From contig DMQW01000092.1 in NCBI GenBank assembly GCA_003455565.1, forward strand, positions 422-8,127: DNA of 7,706 nucleotides, read 5' to 3'. The notes below the pieces were generated by a model that was not told where the DNA came from, searched no databases, and saw only the letters and a list, made by a program, of their open reading frames with translations. Shown here in pieces: positions 5,587-7,706 of the stretch (positions within the stretch are counted from its first letter, which is position 1; the number at the start of each line of letters is the position of its first letter). Source of the DNA: Limisphaerales bacterium. GTDB taxonomy: Bacteria; Verrucomicrobiota; Verrucomicrobiia; Limisphaerales; UBA11358. The translations under genes were made by a program, and so were the position numbers.

Positions 5587-6309
5587 ATGAAATACGCCAT
5601 CATCGCAGACATTCACGGCAATCTGGAAGCTTTCCAGGTCGTGCTGGAAGACATCCGCGCCCAAAACGCCACGCACATCGTCTGCCTCGGCGACATCGTG
5701 GGCTACAACGCCAATCCCAAGGAATGCCTCCAGATCGTCCGCGAGATGAACATCCCCTGCGTCAAGGGCAACCACGATGAATACTGCTCCTCCGAGGATC
5801 ACCTCGAAGGTTTCAACCCCCATGCCGCCGAAGCCGTCCATTGGACGCGCGGTCAATTGACTGCGGGAGAAAAACAATGGCTGCGCGATCTCAAATACTC
5901 GCGCATGGCCGCCAACTTCACGATGGTTCACGCCACGCTGGATGCGCCGGAACGCTGGGGTTACGTCTTCGACAAGCTCGCCGCCGCCGCCAGTTTTCCG
6001 TATCAAAACACGCAGATGTGTTTCTTCGGTCACACGCACGTCCCGGTTGCGTTCATGCGCGACACCGTCGTCCGCGGCGGCACCTATTCGAAATTCAAAG
6101 TGGATCCGGCGAAAAAATATTTCATCAACGTCGGCGCCGTCGGCCAGCCCCGCGACAACAATCCCAAATGCGCCTACGTCATTTACGACATGGACGCCAG
6201 CACGATTGAACTCCGCCGCCTCGACTACGACATCGAGACCGCGCAGCGGAAAATCCGCGCAGCCGGCCTGCCCGAACGCCTCGCCGAACGCCTCGCGTAT
6301 GGGCGGTAA
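5587..6309 (+). CDS. Calcineurin-like metallophosphoesterase (YfcE/MJ0936- or ApaH-like family)
   Basis: This 240-residue protein carries the full metallophosphoesterase motif set. DIHGN at residues 8-12 supplies Asp8 and His10, GDIVGYNANP at 35-44 supplies Asp36, GNHDE at 61-65 supplies Asn62 and His63, His115 stands in MVHATL, and GHTHVP at 148-153 supplies His149 and His151. These residues bind two metal ions. Later NVGAVGQPRD (about 176-185) is typical of the small bacterial branch annotated as predicted phosphoesterases. There is no signal peptide, so it is cytoplasmic. The substrate cannot be read from sequence; relatives hydrolyse phosphodiesters or dinucleoside polyphosphates. The ATG comes three bases after the acylphosphatase stop (TAG-GAA-ATG), so the two phosphate-hydrolysing enzymes form a likely operon. 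The start fits the family, where DIHGN falls within the first ten or so residues. Confidence 0.93.
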   Translation: MKYAIIADIHGNLEAFQVVLEDIRAQNATHIVCLGDIVGYNANPKECLQIVREMNIPCVKGNHDEYCSSEDHLEGFNPHAAEAVHWTRGQLTAGEKQWLRDLKYSRMAANFTMVHATLDAPERWGYVFDKLAAAASFPYQNTQMCFFGHTHVPVAFMRDTVVRGGTYSKFKVDPAKKYFINVGAVGQPRDNNPKCAYVIYDMDASTIELRRLDYDIETAQRKIRAAGLPERLAERLAYGR

Positions 6310-6406
6310 ATGAAGAATGAAAATGCCGGATGAAGAATTTCAATTTGCGCCGCCCGCGCCATTTTCGTTTCTTCATTCTTCATTCTTCATTCTAAATTCT
6401 TCATTT
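6308..6406. repeat. Intergenic cluster of direct and inverted ATTCTTCAT repeats
   Basis: The gap between the phosphoesterase and the glycosyltransferase holds five copies of one 9-mer. ATGAAGAAT is at 6310-6318 and 6330-6338, and its reverse complement ATTCTTCAT at 6375-6383, 6382-6390 and 6396-6404. ATGAAGAATGAA (6310-6321) matches TTCATTCTTCAT at both 6372-6383 and 6379-6390 as a 12-bp inverted repeat, and 6308-6318 pairs with 6396-6406 over 11 bp. RNA from either strand could fold into alternative AU-rich hairpins. A GC-rich centre (6347-6360) lies in the loop. It might end the upstream transcript, but there is no GC stem with a U-tract, so it is not a standard terminator. It runs directly into the next start codon. 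I suspect a lineage-specific dispersed repeat. Confidence 0.8.
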
Positions 6407-7427
6407 GAAAATCCTCATCCTCAAACCCAGCTCCCTCGGCGACGTCATCCAGGCGCTGCCCGTGCTGCGTTTGTTGAAGCTCCATTTCCGCGAATCGGAA
6501 ATTTTCTGGTGGATTGATTCTGCGCTCGCACCGCTGCTCGAAGGCGATCCCGATTTGGCTGGCATCGTCCGTTTCGAGCGCAAACGCTGGGCCAAACCGC
6601 AGCACTGGCCGGAAATGTTTCGCAGCCTCCGCTGGTTGCGCGCGCAAAACTTCGACCTCGTCATCGATCTGCAGTGCCTGCTCCGCAGTGGCGCTTTCGC
6701 GTGGCTCGCGCGCGGAAAGTTTCTCGTCGGCCTCGATGAAATCCGCGAAGGCGCCTGCGGCTTTTACGACCTCGCCGTGCCGCGCAAAAGTTTTCATACG
6801 CACGCCGTGGACTGGTATTTGTCCGTGCTGCCGCCGCTCGGCGTGCCCGTTCATAAAAATTTCCAATGGCTGCCCGAACGTCCTGAAATTGCCGCCGCCA
6901 TAAAGTCAAAATGGCCGGTGGAAAATTCCCGCTGGATTGCGCTCCAGCCCGGCGCGCGCTGGCTGAACAAACGCTGGCCGGTGGAATATTTTTCTCAACT
7001 TGTTCATCGGCTCGCCGAAAAATTTCCCGACACCCGCTTCGCCATCATCGGCGACCAAAGCGACCAACCGCTCGGTGAAATCATTTCGCGCGCCGAACCG
7101 TCGCACTGTTTGAATCTGTGCGGCGCGACTTCGTTGCTGGAAATGGTCGAGTGGCTGCGCTTTTGCGATTTGCTCATCACGAACGACACCGGCCCGATGC
7201 ACGCCGCCGCCGCGCTCGGCAAACCGCTCGTCGCGCTGTTCGGCCCCACCGAACCGCGCCGCACCGGCCCCTACGGCCAGTTCGAAAATGTTTTGCGCCT
7301 CGACCTCTCCTGCTCGCCTTGCATGAAATCCGATTGTCATTTTGAAAAACCGGAGGAATGTCTCCGCGCGATTCCGCCTGCGCGGGTTTTCGAGCGCGTG
7401 CAAAAACTGCTTTTACCGTGCGCTTGA
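6405..7427 (+). CDS. Glycosyltransferase family 9 (ADP-heptose:LPS heptosyltransferase-like)
   Basis: This 340-residue protein has the hallmarks of the WaaC/WaaF family, which adds heptose to the lipopolysaccharide inner core at the cytoplasmic face of the inner membrane. The N-terminus MKILILKPSSLGDVIQALPV carries the conserved Asp13. Lys189 stands in NKRWPVEYF within the second Rossmann domain. The nucleotide-sugar site is ITNDTGPMHAAAALGKPLVA from residue 258, followed by LFGPTEPRRTGPYG. Four cysteines at 303, 306, 311 and 319 (CSPC, then C, then EEC) match the WaaF-like tail. Length is normal. The start is TTG at 6405: it gives exactly the family N-terminus, and the only in-frame codon of possible interest upstream before a stop (TAA at 6393) is an ATT. 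No Shine-Dalgarno sequence is visible, because the repeat array abuts the start. Which acceptor and sugar it uses is not determined; an O-antigen or other glycan role is possible. Confidence 0.9.
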   Translation: MKILILKPSSLGDVIQALPVLRLLKLHFRESEIFWWIDSALAPLLEGDPDLAGIVRFERKRWAKPQHWPEMFRSLRWLRAQNFDLVIDLQCLLRSGAFAWLARGKFLVGLDEIREGACGFYDLAVPRKSFHTHAVDWYLSVLPPLGVPVHKNFQWLPERPEIAAAIKSKWPVENSRWIALQPGARWLNKRWPVEYFSQLVHRLAEKFPDTRFAIIGDQSDQPLGEIISRAEPSHCLNLCGATSLLEMVEWLRFCDLLITNDTGPMHAAAALGKPLVALFGPTEPRRTGPYGQFENVLRLDLSCSPCMKSDCHFEKPEECLRAIPPARVFERVQKLLLPCA

Positions 7428-7450
7428 CTTGCGGACATGGCCGGACAATT
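7424..7450 (+). promoter_or_regulatory. Weak candidate promoter for the DUF1080 gene
   Basis: TTGACT (7424-7429), overlapping the stop codon of the glycosyltransferase, and ACAATT (7445-7450) are spaced by 15 bases. Transcription would start only a few bases before the ATG at 7460, giving an almost leaderless mRNA, in keeping with the lack of a ribosome binding site. The -10 match is poor and the spacer short, so the gene may simply be cotranscribed with its upstream neighbour. Confidence 0.2.
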
Positions 7451-7459
7451 CTCGCTGCC

Positions 7460-7706
7460 ATGAAATCCACCGCCATTTTATTTTGCCTCATCTTTGCGCT
7501 GTCAAAAACCGCCGCGCAGGATGTCATTGCGCCGACCAATCACATCGAACTTTTCAACGGCAAGGATTTTTCCGGCCTCACTTTTTGCATGAAGGACAAC
7601 GCCGACCCGGTGCAAACTTGGAGCGTCACCAACGGCGTCATCCATTGCAGCGGTGCGGCGATTGGTTATTTGCGGACGAAACAAAATTTCCAAAATTACA
7701 CGCTCA
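7460..7706 (+). CDS. Secreted DUF1080 / 3-keto-disaccharide hydrolase family protein, N-terminal part
   Basis: Eighty-two codons are present and the gene runs off the right edge. Residues 1-19 (MKSTAILFCLIFALSKTAA) are a signal peptide with a likely cut before QD, so the protein is exported. The mature start reads HIELFNGKDFSGLTF, then VQTWSVTNGVIHCSG and GYLRTKQNFQNYTL. This is the usual opening of the DUF1080 beta-sandwich: a wound 'LFNGKDLSGW' strand, a 'W.v.dGvi...G' strand and a 'L.T...f.nf.L' strand. DUF1080 is greatly expanded in Verrucomicrobiota and Planctomycetota, and some members act on 3-keto-glycosides in polysaccharide breakdown. Substrate cannot be judged from this fragment. 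The ATG lies 32 bases after the glycosyltransferase stop, which would allow cotranscription. Confidence 0.85.
   Translation, partial: MKSTAILFCLIFALSKTAAQDVIAPTNHIELFNGKDFSGLTFCMKDNADPVQTWSVTNGVIHCSGAAIGYLRTKQNFQNYTL

Noticed and set aside
5239..6039. Minus-strand open frame of 266 codons opposite acyP and the phosphoesterase
   Set aside because: It spans two well-supported plus-strand genes with intact catalytic motifs; its own translation has no recognisable domain.
6310..6404. Rho-independent terminator after the phosphoesterase
   Set aside because: The inverted repeats are AT-rich with long loops, and no GC-rich stem is followed by a T run, so it is listed only as a repeat with possible hairpins.

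Overview
The window most likely comes from a Gram-negative member of the Verrucomicrobiota, outside the genus Akkermansia; a soil or freshwater lineage such as the Limisphaerales/Pedosphaera group is a guess. The main reason is a four-gene minus-strand operon that matches the Amuc_1101-1100-1099-1098 pilus-like locus of Akkermansia muciniphila in gene order, protein size and membrane topology. Supporting signs are a lipopolysaccharide-type glycosyltransferase, a secreted DUF1080 (3-keto-disaccharide hydrolase family) protein, general absence of Shine-Dalgarno sequences, and an ATTCTTCAT-rich intergenic repeat. No ribosomal RNA, tRNA, insertion sequence, integrase or CRISPR array was seen, so nothing suggests recent transfer.

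Left two thirds (5116 down to 1, minus strand): the operon reads, in transcription order, a PilM protein fused to a PilN-like segment; an Amuc_1100-like protein in the PilO position; an Amuc_1099-like protein in the PilP position; and the N-terminal 480 residues of a secretin-type PilQ/Amuc_1098-like protein that runs off the left edge. The first three genes are separated by single bases. Together they would form the alignment complex of a type IV pilus-like machine: a cytoplasmic actin-like PilM ring, a periplasmic PilN/O/P cage, and an outer-membrane secretin pore. No ATPase, platform protein or pilin gene is in the window, so whether the machine extends a pilus, secretes protein or does something else cannot be told here. 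Short exact tandem DNA repeats that keep the reading frame lie in the flexible linkers of the secretin and the PilO-like protein.

A divergent intergenic region (5117-5319) holds a plausible promoter for the pilus operon and two adjacent small inverted repeats.

Right third (plus strand): a compact acylphosphatase and a calcineurin-like metallophosphoesterase form a two-gene unit three bases apart. After a repeat-filled spacer comes a heptosyltransferase-family (GT9) enzyme with a TTG start, probably acting in lipopolysaccharide core assembly. Then a secreted DUF1080 protein begins and is cut by the right edge.
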